Shown here: piece after piece, positions 49,746 to 59,593 of the stretch
Numbering within the stretch: position 1 is the first letter of the stretch
Layout of the letters: every line of letters starts with the position of its first letter
Assembly: GCF_014596745.1 (NCBI RefSeq)
Contig: NZ_JABTCF010000012.1
Span: 102,082 to 166,081 of the forward strand
DNA: 64,000 bases
Direction of reading: 5' to 3'
Source: Maribacter aquimaris
GTDB taxonomy: Bacteria; Bacteroidota; Bacteroidia; Flavobacteriales; Flavobacteriaceae
Program-made: the position numbers and the translations under genes
The notes under the pieces: model-generated
Database searches by the model: none
Told to the model about the DNA's origin: nothing
What the model saw: only the letters and a program-made list of their open reading frames with translations

Positions 49746-49858
49746 TAATACACCTTCCCCCGAGTTACAATTTTCAAATTTTTTGTAGTGGTAATATACC
49801 ACTTACAGAGTATTAGCGTTTTACATCTAAATGAGAAAGGATTTTTCGTCCTTAAGGG

Positions 49859-49866
49859 TATATTTG
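49859..49866 (+). promoter_or_regulatory. glmS promoter -7 box
   Basis: TATATTTG, a perfect TAnnTTTG, 39 bp before the glmS ATG at 49906. No clear TTG at -33. No glmS ribozyme is seen in the leader, consistent with its absence from Bacteroidota. Confidence 0.5.
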
Positions 49867-49905
49867 TAAAAATTCATTTAATACCATTCAACTAAAAAAA
49901 ATAAT

Positions 49906-51753
49906 ATGTGTGGAATTGTAGGGTATATTGGACACAGGGATGCCTATCCCATCATAATTAAAGGACTTCAACGCTTGGAATACCGAGGTTATGATAGTGC
50001 TGGGGTTGCTTTGTTCGACGGTAAAGACATTAACCTTTCAAAGACCAAAGGCAAGGTTGAGGATTTAAAAAATAAATGCAAATCCTCGATTTCGTTGGAA
50101 GGTAAGTTGGGAATTGGCCATACGCGTTGGGCTACCCACGGTGTACCAAACGATGTCAATTCACATCCACATTACTCCAATTCAGGGGATTTGGTGATTA
50201 TACATAACGGGATCATTGAAAATTATGAATCCTTAAAGAAAGAATTGATAAATAGGGGGTATTCCTTTACTTCAGACACAGATACGGAAGTATTGGTGAA
50301 TTTAATTGAGGAGGTACAAAAATCGGAAGGGGTTTTATTGGGTAAAGCTGTTCAAATAGCCCTGAACCAAGTAGTTGGCGCCTATGCCATCGCTGTTTTC
50401 GATAAGAAAAAACCCGATGAGATTGTTGTGGCGAAATTGGGTAGTCCGTTAGCCATAGGTATTGGTGAGAATGAGTTTTTTATTGCTTCCGATGCCTCAC
50501 CTTTTATCGAGTTTACGAATAATGCGGTTTATCTAGAGGATGAAGAGATGGCCATAATTCGTCTTGGGAAAGAGATTAAATTGAGAAAAATTAAGGATGA
50601 TGCCATAGCCTATCCCAATATTCTGGAACTTCAAATGAATCTGGAGGAAATAGAAAAAGGAGGGTATGATCATTTTATGCTCAAAGAGATCTATGAACAG
50701 CCTAGGGCCATTATGGATACGTATCGCGGTCGTTTGCTGGCAGACCAAGGTTTGATAAAAATGGCGGGTATTGATCAACATTTGGAAAAATTCATCAATG
50801 CCAATAGGATTATCATTGTCGCCTGTGGTACTTCATGGCATGCGGGATTGGTGGCAGAGTACATTTTTGAGGACTTGGCCAGGATACCCGTTGAAGTTGA
50901 ATATGCTTCGGAATTTAGATATAGGAATCCCGTGATTACGGAAAAAGATGTTCTGATAGCGATATCCCAATCAGGGGAAACAGCCGATACTTTGGCGGCT
51001 ATCAAATTAGCTAAGGAAAAAGGCGCCTTTGTTTTTGGGGTTTGTAATGTAGTTGGTTCCTCTATTTCAAGGGAGACCCATGCCGGTGCATATACCCATG
51101 CAGGACCTGAGATTGGGGTTGCCTCGACGAAGGCTTTTACGACACAAATTACAGTGTTGACGTTATTGGCCTTGAAATTGGCGAAGGAAAAAGGAGAATT
51201 TTCAGCATCCCGATTCCATGAATATTTAACAGAATTGGAAACGATTCCGGCGAAAGTGGAAAAAGCTTTAGAGGCCAATCCGTTGGTTGAGATTATCGCT
51301 GACGTATATAAGGATTCCACAAATTGTCTTTATTTAGGAAGAGGGTACAATTTTCCCGTAGCACTTGAGGGGGCCTTGAAATTAAAGGAAATCAGTTACA
51401 TTCATGCGGAAGGGTATCCAGCTGCTGAAATGAAGCATGGTCCGATAGCCTTGATAGATGAACAAATGCCTGTGATTGTTATTGCTACCAAAAAGGGGCA
51501 CTATGAAAAGGTGGTAAGTAATGTGCAAGAGATCAAATCACGGAAAGGTAAGATCATAGCTGTTGTAACGCAAGGTGATACACAGGTTACACAACTTGCC
51601 GATCATGTCATCGAAGTACCTGAAACATTTGAGAGTTTAACTCCGTTATTGACAACCATTCCATTACAATTGTTATCATATCATATTGCAGTGATGAGGG
51701 GTTGTAATGTGGATCAGCCACGAAATTTAGCAAAATCTGTTACAGTGGAATAA
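49906..51753 (+). CDS. glmS: Glutamine-fructose-6-phosphate aminotransferase (isomerising)
   Basis: Makes glucosamine-6-phosphate, the entry to peptidoglycan and LPS amino-sugar synthesis; 615 residues. The N-terminal glutaminase domain starts with nucleophile Cys2 (MCGIVGYIG). Two SIS isomerase domains follow (about 290-420 and 460-600), with CGTSWHAG and SQSGETADT, and the catalytic C-terminus ends NLAKSVTVE. Own promoter upstream and terminator downstream. Confidence 0.98.
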   Translation: MCGIVGYIGHRDAYPIIIKGLQRLEYRGYDSAGVALFDGKDINLSKTKGKVEDLKNKCKSSISLEGKLGIGHTRWATHGVPNDVNSHPHYSNSGDLVIIHNGIIENYESLKKELINRGYSFTSDTDTEVLVNLIEEVQKSEGVLLGKAVQIALNQVVGAYAIAVFDKKKPDEIVVAKLGSPLAIGIGENEFFIASDASPFIEFTNNAVYLEDEEMAIIRLGKEIKLRKIKDDAIAYPNILELQMNLEEIEKGGYDHFMLKEIYEQPRAIMDTYRGRLLADQGLIKMAGIDQHLEKFINANRIIIVACGTSWHAGLVAEYIFEDLARIPVEVEYASEFRYRNPVITEKDVLIAISQSGETADTLAAIKLAKEKGAFVFGVCNVVGSSISRETHAGAYTHAGPEIGVASTKAFTTQITVLTLLALKLAKEKGEFSASRFHEYLTELETIPAKVEKALEANPLVEIIADVYKDSTNCLYLGRGYNFPVALEGALKLKEISYIHAEGYPAAEMKHGPIALIDEQMPVIVIATKKGHYEKVVSNVQEIKSRKGKIIAVVTQGDTQVTQLADHVIEVPETFESLTPLLTTIPLQLLSYHIAVMRGCNVDQPRNLAKSVTVE

Positions 51754-51778
51754 GGTAAAAAGCTTATAATTATAAAAA

Positions 51779-51810
51779 AAAAGGCCGTGATATAAATCAT
51801 GGTCTTTTTT
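51779..51810 (+). terminator. glmS terminator
   Basis: AAAAGGCCGTGAT pairs with ATCATGGTCTTTT around ATAA, followed by T residues, 25 bp after the stop. Confidence 0.85.
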
Positions 51811-51952
51811 GTTGAAAAGTTATAGATAGTGCAAAATATTGGCTATATATTTAGTAAATAATTACTATGCGTGCATAATTTTATGGGTTTTTCATTTTTC
51901 AATATGAAAAAATCTGTATATTGGCAACAAACTAATTTAACTTATAACTATA

Positions 51953-54703
51953 ATGAGAGCGATACTTTTTTTATCCTTAATGATGTTGGGTGCCCTCGGG
52001 TTTTCCCAAACTACGATTTCAGGAACTGTTGTTGACCACAACAATGAACCTGTGCCAGGGGCTAATGTGATTATTGTCGATAAGACAGTAGGAGCAGTAT
52101 CGGATTTTGATGGTAATTTTACTTTGAAAACTTCTGAAACACCCCCATTTCAATTAAAAATTTCTAGCATTGGTTACACCGATACCACGGTGGATGTGAC
52201 TTCGAATAATGAGAAAATCACAATTGTACTCGATGAGTCACACACCATGCTTGATGAAATCGTTATTTCTGCGTCCAGAACACCGGAGCGGTTGTTTGAA
52301 TCCCCCGTTTCCGTTGAACGTTTTGGCTTAAAGGAAATACAGAATACGTCTTCCGCATCCTTTTATGGTGGACTCGAAAATTTGAAGGGAGTCGATATCA
52401 ATACAAACAGTTTGACTTTCCAATCCATTAATACCCGTGGTTTTGCCAGTTTCGCCAACACGCGATTTATGCAATTGGTAGACGGTATGGATAACTCTTC
52501 CCCGGCATTGAATTTTGTTATGGGGAATTTGGTGGGGATGAATGACCTGGATGTCCAGAGTGTTGAGATATTACCTGGTGCTTCGTCTGCACTTTATGGG
52601 GCTAACGCTTTTAACGGTATTCTATTTATGCGCAGTAAGAATCCCTTCGATTTTCAGGGAATCAGTTCGTATTTTAAAACGGGGATAACTTCCCAAGATG
52701 CTGCCGGTGATAATGAGTATTATGATATAGGAATTCGTGCTGCCCATGCATTTAGTGATAAATTGGCAGTTAAGGCAAGTTTTTCCTTTATGGAAGGCAC
52801 CGATTGGTATGCCGTTAATGAAGAAGATTTGGACAATCCCGGGCTTACTAGGGCCGACCCTGGTTATGATGGACTCAATATTTATGGTGAAGCGGTCAAT
52901 ACGACGCTTAATTTTGATACTTTGGCAGGATTACCTTCGGGAACATTGGGTTCTGCTTTTGTCACTAGAACGGGTTATGCCGAACGTGACCTGACCGATT
53001 ACAATGCGCAAAGCGTTAAGTTTGATGGTGCTATTCACTATCGCCCCTTCGCCGATGATTTCGAAATCATTTATAACGGTAGGGTAGGACGAGGTTCCAC
53101 AATTTACCAAGGGGCCAATAGATATTACCTTAATGGTTTTTCCTTACAGCAACACAAATTGGAATTCAAGAACAACAACTTCTTTGTAAGAGGCTATATT
53201 ACTTCAGAAAATGCGGGTAATACCTATGATACCAGATTGGCGGCGGTCAATGTTAATCGAAATTGGAAGGGTGATACCCAATGGTTTACCGATTATGCTA
53301 CTACTTTTATCGGTGCTAAATTGGGCGTAGGTACTGGGGTACAGTTGGATGATGCCACTGCACATGCCGCGGCAAGGGCCGCTGCGGATACAGGTAGATT
53401 GATTCCGGGAACACCCGGATTCGAGGCTGCCTTTAATTCGGTAATAGCCGATGGGAATGTAGCCACTGGTGCCAGGTTTATTGACAATACAAAATTAAGG
53501 CATGTCGATGCAAACTATAATTTTAGCCATTTGACAGAAAATTTTGCGGATATTCAAATAGGGGGTTCGTACCGTGAGTATGAATTGAATTCCAGTGGAA
53601 CCATTTTTACCGATCAGGATGGCCCTATTCCTTATTCAGAATATGGATTGTATACCCAACTCCAGAAAAAATTCATGGATGATCGTATCAAGTTCACCGG
53701 TTCGGTCCGTTATGACAAAAATGAGCTTTTTGATGGATTTGTTTCCCCAAGGGCTTCATTGACCTATACGGTTGGGGAAAATAGAAACCATAATTTCAGG
53801 GGGTCGTTCCAAACCGGTTTTAGAAATCCGACCACCCAAGATTTATATATTGGTTTGGATGCTGGTAGGGCGCGTTTGGTCGGTGCTTCACCGGATAACT
53901 TAGATCGATATGTTTTTGACACCTCGGTCTCTACCGATGGTGCTGACATTATTGGATCCAATACCGTTACGTTAACAGGTAGGGATGCTTATGAAAACAC
54001 ATATTCCCTTAGTTCGTTGGAGGCAGGTACACCTGAAGCAGTCAACACACCCTTGGTGAAGCCTGAAAAAGTGACGGCGTTGGAATTAGGGTATCGTGGT
54101 CAAATAGGAAAAGTAGTCGTTGATGTCAGTGGTTATTATAATGATTATCAAGATTTTATATCACAAAAATTGGTGGCAACACCAAAATATGGCCAAGCAG
54201 GTGATGGTGGACTTTCGCTTTTGGCCTTGCAAAACCGCGATATCCAAATATTTAACGCCTATACCAACTCATTGGCCGATATTACCTCTTATGGGGTAAC
54301 CGCTGGGCTTGAGGCCAAGGTGTTGGGCAATTTTGATTTCGGTGTGAATTATACGTTCTCCGATTTTGATTTTGACGAGACATCGGATCCGGACTTCCAG
54401 CCACAATTCAATACGCCAAAACACAAGGTAAAGGCTTCTTTTGGCAACACGGAGTTGTTTGAGAAATTCGGGTTTAATATCAATTACAGATGGACCGATG
54501 GATACCTTTGGGAGAATTCCTTTGCTACGGGCGACATCCCTTCGTTCAGTGTGTTGGATGCTCAGGTAAATTATGCTGTTCCAAGTATAAAATCAATATT
54601 TAAATTGGGAGCGTCCAACCTTTTAGGGGAAGAGTATGTTACCGCTGTGGGAACGGGTTACATCGGATCTCAATTTTACCTATCTTGGACGATAAACAAT
54701 TAA
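51953..54703 (+). CDS. TonB-dependent receptor with CarboxypepD_reg-like domain
   Basis: Outer-membrane transporter, 916 residues: signal peptide (1-18, ending GFSQ), regulatory-like domain (about 20-100, ISGTVVDHNNEPVPGANVII), plug (about 110-225, with IEILPGASSALYGANAFNG), and a barrel ending FYLSWTIN. It has no adjacent SusD or substrate-handling gene. The substrate is unknown. Flanked by terminators on both sides, so it is a single-gene unit. Confidence 0.93.
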   Translation: MRAILFLSLMMLGALGFSQTTISGTVVDHNNEPVPGANVIIVDKTVGAVSDFDGNFTLKTSETPPFQLKISSIGYTDTTVDVTSNNEKITIVLDESHTMLDEIVISASRTPERLFESPVSVERFGLKEIQNTSSASFYGGLENLKGVDINTNSLTFQSINTRGFASFANTRFMQLVDGMDNSSPALNFVMGNLVGMNDLDVQSVEILPGASSALYGANAFNGILFMRSKNPFDFQGISSYFKTGITSQDAAGDNEYYDIGIRAAHAFSDKLAVKASFSFMEGTDWYAVNEEDLDNPGLTRADPGYDGLNIYGEAVNTTLNFDTLAGLPSGTLGSAFVTRTGYAERDLTDYNAQSVKFDGAIHYRPFADDFEIIYNGRVGRGSTIYQGANRYYLNGFSLQQHKLEFKNNNFFVRGYITSENAGNTYDTRLAAVNVNRNWKGDTQWFTDYATTFIGAKLGVGTGVQLDDATAHAAARAAADTGRLIPGTPGFEAAFNSVIADGNVATGARFIDNTKLRHVDANYNFSHLTENFADIQIGGSYREYELNSSGTIFTDQDGPIPYSEYGLYTQLQKKFMDDRIKFTGSVRYDKNELFDGFVSPRASLTYTVGENRNHNFRGSFQTGFRNPTTQDLYIGLDAGRARLVGASPDNLDRYVFDTSVSTDGADIIGSNTVTLTGRDAYENTYSLSSLEAGTPEAVNTPLVKPEKVTALELGYRGQIGKVVVDVSGYYNDYQDFISQKLVATPKYGQAGDGGLSLLALQNRDIQIFNAYTNSLADITSYGVTAGLEAKVLGNFDFGVNYTFSDFDFDETSDPDFQPQFNTPKHKVKASFGNTELFEKFGFNINYRWTDGYLWENSFATGDIPSFSVLDAQVNYAVPSIKSIFKLGASNLLGEEYVTAVGTGYIGSQFYLSWTINN

Positions 54704-54724
54704 ATTAAAATGAGTTAACTCGTG

Positions 54725-54752
54725 AAAAAGGCGCTTAAATAGGCGTCTTTTC
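54725..54752 (+). terminator. Terminator after TonB receptor
   Basis: AAAAGGCGCT pairs (one G-U) with GGCGTCTTTT, then a T-rich stretch; 21 bp after the receptor stop. Confidence 0.75.
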
Positions 54753-54802
54753 GCTTTTTGAAAAAAGGCAAGAAAAGCATTTCAATTTAAAATTGAAAAA
54801 CA

Positions 54803-54810
54803 TATCTTTG
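54803..54810 (+). promoter_or_regulatory. atpD promoter -7 box
   Basis: Perfect TATCTTTG, about 65 bp before the atpD ATG. No clear TTG at the expected upstream distance. Confidence 0.5.
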
Positions 54811-54842
54811 CAGCCTTTAGTGCAAGAAATAGAGACCTTTGA

Positions 54843-56384
<1,542 letters not shown>

Positions 56385-56422
56385 ATTAGTAAACAGTGAT
56401 TGGTTTACAGTGGGCATTAAGC

Positions 56423-56457
56423 TACTGAATACTGAATACTGAATGCTGAATATTGAT
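56423..56457 (+). repeat. Heptanucleotide tandem repeat in the atpD-atpC gap
   Basis: Three exact copies of TACTGAA followed by two diverged ones (TGCTGAA, TATTGAT) occupy 56423-56457 in the 78-bp intercistronic gap, 5 bp before atpC. Repeat number could alter spacing between the two operon genes. Confidence 0.85.
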
Positions 56458-56462
56458 AAACT

Positions 56463-56741
56463 ATGTATTTAGAAATTGTATCCCCAGAAGCTATCTTATT
56501 TGCAGGCGAAGTAAATTCGGTTACAGTCCCAGGTATTAATGGGGAGTTTCAAATGTTGAAAGATCACGCCCCTGTAGTTTCATTATTGCAACAAGGTAAT
56601 GTTGTTGTGGATGGCACTATAACTATAGCGGATGAATATCAAAATAAATTCACAAAAGACGCCAAAGGTAGAACGGTATTGGCCATTACCAGTGGCACCG
56701 TTGAAATGAAAGATAATAAAGTCATTGTTTTAGCGGATTGA
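56463..56741 (+). CDS. atpC: ATP synthase F1 subunit epsilon
   Basis: 92 residues, covering only the N-terminal beta-sandwich of epsilon (MYLEIVSPEAILFAGEVNSV, TVPGINGEFQMLKDHAPVVS). The C-terminal inhibitory helical domain found in many bacteria is missing, as is common in Bacteroidota. Same operon as atpD, followed by a terminator. Confidence 0.96.
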   Translation: MYLEIVSPEAILFAGEVNSVTVPGINGEFQMLKDHAPVVSLLQQGNVVVDGTITIADEYQNKFTKDAKGRTVLAITSGTVEMKDNKVIVLAD

Positions 56742-56760
56742 ACATGAATAACGATTTAAG

Positions 56761-56796
56761 AAAGCCCTAGCGATGATATTGTTAGGGCTTTTTTTA
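56761..56796 (+). terminator. atpDC terminator
   Basis: AAAGCCCTA pairs with TAGGGCTTT, followed by seven or more T residues, 19 bp after the atpC stop. Confidence 0.88.
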
Positions 56797-56885
56797 TAGC
56801 ATATATTCCCGTGGATTGGTGTAGGTGATAATAAACATGGGAAACAAAATGAATCTTCAATAGGAAGTAACACAAGCTATTCTAA

Positions 56886-57842
56886 ATGGATTTTATAGGA
56901 AAGCGATATAACGATTATAATTCTTTTGTAAAGTTGCATTTTGGGGAACGGGTGCAAAAAATCTCCTTGGATGTGGGTTTCTCCTGTCCTAACCGGGATG
57001 GCTCCAAGGGATATGGTGGTTGTACCTATTGTAACAACAATAGCTTTAATCCGGATTATTGCGAACCCCAAAAAAGTATTTCGGCCCAATTGCAGGAAGG
57101 GATCGAGTTCTTTGCCAAACGCGGTAAGAACAAGAAATTCCTTGCCTATTTTCAAGCCTATACGAACACTTATTCTGATATAGAATCGCTTAGGGCGATG
57201 TACCAAGAGGCTTTAAATGCACCAAGGGTCGTCGGTTTGGTCATCGGTACCCGTCCGGATTGTATTTCGGATGAAGTCATCGATTATTTGGAAGAACTAT
57301 CGAAAGATTATTTTATTTCGTTGGATTTTGGAGTGGAAAGTACCAATGAAAATACGCTTTTGAATATCAATCGCTGTCATACTTTTAGCGATACCATAGC
57401 AACGTATAGAAAGTGTATGGATAAGGGGTTTCATTTGGGAGCGCATATTATCATGGGGTTACCTGGTGAGACCAAAACTGATTTAATGAAACATGCCCAA
57501 GAGCTCTCCAAATTGCCTATTGATACCTTGAAAATACATCATTTACAGATTGTAAGGAATTCGGTAATGGCCGTGCAGTATAAACGGAATCCTGATAATT
57601 TCAATCTATTTACGTTGGAATCCTATATCGATTTTGTTACTGATTTCATTGGTCATTTACGTCCCGATATTATTATTGAACGCTTTATTAGTGAGGCCCC
57701 GAAAGAGTTGTTGGTTGCCCCAAAATGGGGAGGTATCAGAAAACAGGAAATATTGGATAGGATCGACCAAAAATTAAAAATCAAAAATACTTGGCAGGGT
57801 AAATATTATACACCCGAAGAAGTCATGAGCCCAAGGTTGTAA
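56886..57842 (+). CDS. TIGR01212 (YhcC-like) radical SAM protein
   Basis: 318 residues. The [4Fe-4S] cluster ligands Cys34, Cys46 and Cys49 occur in the CX11CX2C arrangement of the YhcC family (SCPNRDG, GGCTYCNN) rather than the usual CX3CX2C. GGxTYC and HIIMGLPGETKTD follow as expected in the radical SAM barrel. The function of this family is not settled; it is not an obvious biosynthetic cluster member here. Confidence 0.92.
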   Translation: MDFIGKRYNDYNSFVKLHFGERVQKISLDVGFSCPNRDGSKGYGGCTYCNNNSFNPDYCEPQKSISAQLQEGIEFFAKRGKNKKFLAYFQAYTNTYSDIESLRAMYQEALNAPRVVGLVIGTRPDCISDEVIDYLEELSKDYFISLDFGVESTNENTLLNINRCHTFSDTIATYRKCMDKGFHLGAHIIMGLPGETKTDLMKHAQELSKLPIDTLKIHHLQIVRNSVMAVQYKRNPDNFNLFTLESYIDFVTDFIGHLRPDIIIERFISEAPKELLVAPKWGGIRKQEILDRIDQKLKIKNTWQGKYYTPEEVMSPRL

Positions 57843-58003
57843 TTTTAATTCATTTTATACGAGGGGGCAAGAGGATAACCCTACAACTTTACTAAGTGGG
57901 AGTCTTACCCTAGTTCATGCGCGAGCATGATGCTAATAACCAAGGACATTAGTGTTCATTGATCTTCTATTTTTTAATATGCCCAATAATATCTCCTCAT
58001 TAT

Positions 58004-58029
58004 TAATTACCCCTTTGAAGGGGTAATTA
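58004..58029. repeat. REP-like perfect palindrome
   Basis: TAATTACCCCTT and its reverse complement AAGGGGTAATTA flank a 2-bp centre, 12-bp arms. The core CCCCTTTGAAGGGG recurs at 59497-59512. It may also end transcripts from both sides. Confidence 0.8.
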
Positions 58030-58033
58030 CACT

Positions 58034-58384
58034 TCAACGGGCATTGTCCCCTTGAGGACGGTGCAGTGCTAACTGCTCGCGAGCTGTGGTGTTGGTGGGG
58101 GGTGTTTTTCCAAAGGGTTTCAATTGGGTATTTCCATAATGCATAGCTGCCATTTGTTGTAAATGGGCCAGATGGTTTTTATCGGCTACCAAGGTTTTGG
58201 TGGTGTCCTTTTTGGTGGTGGGTATGGTGTCTTTGGACTCTAATAGGTGTTTGATATCCCCCGCCTTGCAGGCACCCCCTTCACTTCGACTGCGCTCAGT
58301 GCAGGCAAAGGGGGAATTGGTTGCGTTGGCACTAAGAAGACCGCACCAAAAGAAAAGGATGATATATAGGTAGTTTTTATTCAT
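58034..58384 (-). CDS. Hypothetical protein partly built from REP-like elements
   Basis: 116 residues: signal peptide (1-21, ending LSANA), then a short low-complexity domain with KDTIPTTKKDTTKTLVADKN. Residues about 25-42 (PFACTERSRSEGGACKAG) are the in-frame translation of a REP-like element (58264-58316). The C-terminal AREQLALHRPQGDNAR also appears to be translated from a palindrome-rich repeat. No family recognised. Probably a small exported protein that has absorbed repeats in frame. Confidence 0.45.
   Translation of the reverse strand: MNKNYLYIILFFWCGLLSANATNSPFACTERSRSEGGACKAGDIKHLLESKDTIPTTKKDTTKTLVADKNHLAHLQQMAAMHYGNTQLKPFGKTPPTNTTAREQLALHRPQGDNAR
58264..58316. repeat. REP-like element (CACTTCGACTGCGCTCAGTG type)
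   Basis: CTTCACTTCGACTGCGCTCA and the flanking GCAGG copies are of a type I recognise as widespread in Flavobacteriia. It interrupts the hypothetical gene at 58034-58384 in frame, without a stop. Confidence 0.75.
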
Positions 58385-58409
58385 AATTGGTGGTTATGAT
58401 TTTTTATTC

Positions 58410-58940
58410 TTAAATTTTCAATTCATTTTTATTTGGAAAAAGATTATGTATTTTGTTCATGTATTTACAGTCTTTCGATACTTTTATAAGTATGGTATCT
58501 CCAATATTTAATTTTTTTAAGTATTTTATCTTCGTTGATTTTATTGATTTTGCCTCTTTCCCATTAAATTCAAAAGAAAAGGGACATGCGTGTGTTCTTT
58601 GGCCTAGGGCTATATCATAGATAATTGCCTTTTTGATTTCATTTGGTTTTGCTTCGATTCTCGAATTAAGTAACTTCTCTTTCATAGGTACGATATATAA
58701 TAGTGTTAATAGGGGTAATAACAAGTAGTATCTAAAAGTAAGCTCTTTAATGTTTTTTAATTTCACATACAAAAAACCTAAGAAACTCATTAAAAGATAA
58801 GGACCCACCGTGCCTATCACGGTTACTGAGGTCTTATAAAATTTGCAGTCATCTGTCCACAAAATAGTGCCACTTTTTGACAAGACAATTATTGCTATAC
58901 AACTGAGATAGATTATTGTCAATAATTTTCTTTTTATCAT
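58410..58940 (-). CDS. Hypothetical membrane protein
   Basis: 176 residues, AT-rich (codons unlike the neighbours). About three hydrophobic helices in the first 95 residues (LTIIYLSCIAIIVLS, VIGTVGPYLLMSFLGFLYV, FRYYLLLPLLTLLYIV), then a Lys-rich soluble tail. No family recognised. The composition, context and small size fit an accessory or immunity-type protein, but nothing shows this directly. Confidence 0.55.
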   Translation of the reverse strand: MIKRKLLTIIYLSCIAIIVLSKSGTILWTDDCKFYKTSVTVIGTVGPYLLMSFLGFLYVKLKNIKELTFRYYLLLPLLTLLYIVPMKEKLLNSRIEAKPNEIKKAIIYDIALGQRTHACPFSFEFNGKEAKSIKSTKIKYLKKLNIGDTILIKVSKDCKYMNKIHNLFPNKNELKI

Positions 58941-58959
58941 TATAGATCCAAAATTTCTT

Positions 58960-59389
58960 TTAATTCCCTGGTGCCATATCCTTTAAGACGTTTACAGATG
59001 TACCATAAATCAACTGAATTATTTCAGCACCAGTTTTCTTGCCAAAATCAATAACAATTCTTAACCCGTCACTACCATTCATTTTTGTATAAAAATGAAC
59101 ATTTCCCATAACATTGTGGTAGTATTTGTAAGTAACACTACTACTGTTGAAGTAGTCATTTATCTTTGATAAAGGAGAGTTCTTTATTCTTCCACATGAA
59201 ATCAATTTGAAAATTATTATTAATCTGATTTTTATACATTAATCTTTTTTCCTCCCAATAAGGAAGCTCTTCTTCCATGCGGTTTCTTATATAATCAATG
59301 TACTCTTTGTTATTTTCAAGTTTCGTCACCATACTAATTTCCAATATTGATTCCCCGCTAGCGCAAGCGTCACGCTTGAGCCCATACAA
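58960..59389 (-). pseudogene. Frameshifted hypothetical gene
   Basis: Two overlapping minus-strand frames look like one broken gene. The first (59389-59156) has an acidic/Lys-rich segment (YIRNRMEEELPYWEEKRL) and ends at TGA after SFIKDK. The second (59205-58960) continues as DYFNSSSVTYKYYHNVMGNV and ends with IYGTSVNVLKDMAPGN. A +1 or -1 shift near 59156-59165 would join them into about 140 residues. The 5' part passes through a REP-like element at 59351-59389. No family recognised; AT-rich like its neighbour. Confidence 0.45.
59351..59389. repeat. REP-like palindrome (AAGCGTCACGCTT type)
   Basis: AAGCGT-C-ACGCTT (59365-59377) next to the palindrome CGCTAGCG (59356-59363). It is read in frame at the start of the frameshifted hypothetical gene. 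Confidence 0.7.
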
Positions 59390-59486
59390 CCTTGTATTAA
59401 GCTGTAACGCATTTTCATAACATACCTAGTGTTAAACCTTCATTGTTAATTTTTAAAATAGTTTAATCTTCTGCACAATTTCCAAT

Positions 59487-59533
59487 CAGGGCAATTCCCC
59501 CTTTGAAGGGGGTGCCCACAGGGCGGGGGATGT
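59487..59533. repeat. REP-like element (CCCCCTTTGAAGGGGG type)
   Basis: CCCCCTTTGAAGGGGG (59497-59512) with flanking GGGCAATT and GTGCCCACAGGGCGGGGGAT. It shares its core with the palindrome at 58004-58029. It lies in the 204-bp gap before the SprB-repeat gene, where no other feature is seen. Confidence 0.8.
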
Positions 59534-59593
59534 AGCACCTACCCATCCTGTACGATTCTACCTTATGCTGAATTTTATAATAGTCCAACAACC

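Noticed and set aside
49746..49905. glmS ribozyme in the glmS leader
   Set aside because: The leader is short with no ribozyme-like structure, and glmS ribozymes are not known from Bacteroidota.
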